DNA of 64,000 bases from Cyclobacterium jeungdonense. GTDB lineage: Bacteria > Bacteroidota > Bacteroidia > Cytophagales > Cyclobacteriaceae. This document shows positions 63,164 through 64,000 of this stretch, piece by piece (the stretch's first letter is position 1; each line of letters starts with the position of its first letter). Where the stretch lies: assembly GCF_010994275.1 (NCBI RefSeq), contig NZ_WMCD01000001.1:434001-498000 (forward strand), read 5' to 3'. The notes under the pieces are model-generated. The model was not told the origin of the DNA, did no database searches, and worked only from the letters and a program-made list of their open reading frames with translations. Made by a program: the position numbers and the translations under genes.

Positions 63164-64000
63164 ATGAAATATTTTCTCTATTTAGTGACATGTACTGTAT
63201 CACTTGTAGTGCTCGTTTCCTGCGAGTCAAAACAAGCTAAAAAACCGGCCAGGCCCAATATCCTGTTTATTTTTAGTGATGATCACGCCACGCACGCCCT
63301 TAAAGCCTATGGACCAAAAGCCAACAACCCGGAGCTAGTTGATTTTATCCAAACTCCAAACCTGGACAGAATAGCAAACGAAGGGGTGTTGTTTACCAAT
63401 GCATTTTGCACCAATTCCATTTGCGGTCCCAGCAGAGCAGTGATTTTAACCGGAAAGCACAGTCATTTTAACGGGATGCTGAACAACGATACCACCTTTA
63501 ATGCAGCTCAGCAAACCTTTCCGAAAATCCTTCAGCGTTCCGGCTACCAGACAGCCTGGATTGGGAAATGGCACCTATTATCTGATCCCACAGGCTTTGA
63601 TTATTGGTCGGTATTGACGCGGGGAAACGGGCAGGGTTCTTATTACAATCCCATCTTTACAGAAGCGGAAGGACAGCAGGAAGAAACGGGCTATACCGCT
63701 ACCTTGATTACCGATAGGGCCATCGATTTTTTGGAAAACCAGACCGAAGAGGACAAGCCTTTTTTCCTGGCCTATTCCCATAAAACACCCCATCGGGAAT
63801 GGGTACCGGCTCCCGAGGAATACGATCTCTACAAGGACGTGGACTTACCCCTGCCTGCTAATTTTTACGATGAATATGAAAACCGGACCAGTGCTACCCG
63901 CGAGCAGGAAATGGAGATAGCCGCAGACATGAACGAAAGGGACCTTAAACTGATCTATCCGGATTATATGAATGAGGAACAGCTGACCGAATTTGCCGCC
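63164..64000 (+). CDS. Sulfatase, N-terminal 279 residues (cut by the right edge)
   Basis: It starts at ATG 63164 with a lipoprotein leader (VSLVVLVSC, Cys20) and is open to the window end. The formylglycine motif is C87-G-P-S-R91 in TNSICGPSRAVILTGKHSH. Metal and sulfate-binding pieces include LFIFSDDHATHALKAYG, GKWHL and PFFLAYSHKTPHREWVP. The C-G-P-S-R signature and the HATHAL region resemble the N-acetylglucosamine-6-sulfatase-like branch of family S1. The rest of the gene and any neighbours are outside. It is divergent from the ceramidase-like gene. Confidence 0.92.
   Translation, partial: MKYFLYLVTCTVSLVVLVSCESKQAKKPARPNILFIFSDDHATHALKAYGPKANNPELVDFIQTPNLDRIANEGVLFTNAFCTNSICGPSRAVILTGKHSHFNGMLNNDTTFNAAQQTFPKILQRSGYQTAWIGKWHLLSDPTGFDYWSVLTRGNGQGSYYNPIFTEAEGQQEETGYTATLITDRAIDFLENQTEEDKPFFLAYSHKTPHREWVPAPEEYDLYKDVDLPLPANFYDEYENRTSATREQEMEIAADMNERDLKLIYPDYMNEEQLTEFAA

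Overview
The window is chromosomal DNA of a Bacteroidota bacterium, probably marine. The evidence is a SusC/SusD pair, many lipoprotein (lipobox) and 'AQ'-type signal peptides, TAnnTTTG-like -7 promoter elements, no visible Shine-Dalgarno sequences, and dense carbohydrate-sulfatase content. It could belong to Cytophagales or Flavobacteriales; the sequence alone does not decide. I see no rRNA, CRISPR array, prophage or intact insertion sequence, and no canonical tRNA.

Layout. 1-3.9 kb: the N-terminal part of an outer-membrane barrel protein, then a cytochrome c/beta-propeller lipoprotein paired with an iduronate-2-sulfatase-like enzyme. 3.9-4.5 kb: a long spacer with a promoter, a tRNA-like RNA and a terminator. 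4.5-6.9 kb: a YceI / outer-membrane porin / YceI-like operon. 7.1-16.7 kb, minus strand: TetR regulator, DUF5916 outer-membrane protein, TPR histidine kinase, arginine decarboxylase, a 654-residue secreted protein of unknown function and a DUF2490 protein. 16.9-25.5 kb: SusC, SusD, a strong terminator, a phosphodiesterase-like enzyme and a second DUF5916 protein. 26-31.6 kb: serine beta-lactamase-like lipoprotein, PEP carboxylase and a Tm-1-like (UPF0261) protein.

31.8-46.3 kb is the centrepiece, a tightly packed plus-strand cluster: M14 carboxypeptidase, sulfatase, Tat-exported lyase-like protein, sulfatase, an exported formylglycine-generating enzyme with both catalytic cysteines, two more sulfatases, a cytochrome c/propeller lipoprotein and a Tat-exported enolase-superfamily protein. 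A stand-alone receiver protein and a BNR_4-type propeller (a fold shared with ulvan and rhamnose-uronate lyases) follow. The simplest reading is extracytoplasmic breakdown of a sulfated, uronate-containing polysaccharide. FGE activates the sulfatases in the envelope, lyase-like proteins and hydrolases cut the chain, and the cytochrome and enolase proteins may oxidise and dehydrate the released sugars there. The substrate cannot be fixed from sequence alone.

48.8-64 kb: a BCCT transporter translationally coupled to a GH113-like lipoprotein; a minus-strand TspO-like / MFS / GH3 block; a compact cassette of small membrane protein, phosphoribosyltransferase and TonB-dependent receptor that looks like an uptake-salvage module; a Tat-exported aldo/keto reductase; a BASS symporter; GAPDH with promoters and terminator; a neutral-ceramidase-like protein; and the N-terminal part of a sixth sulfatase cut by the window edge.
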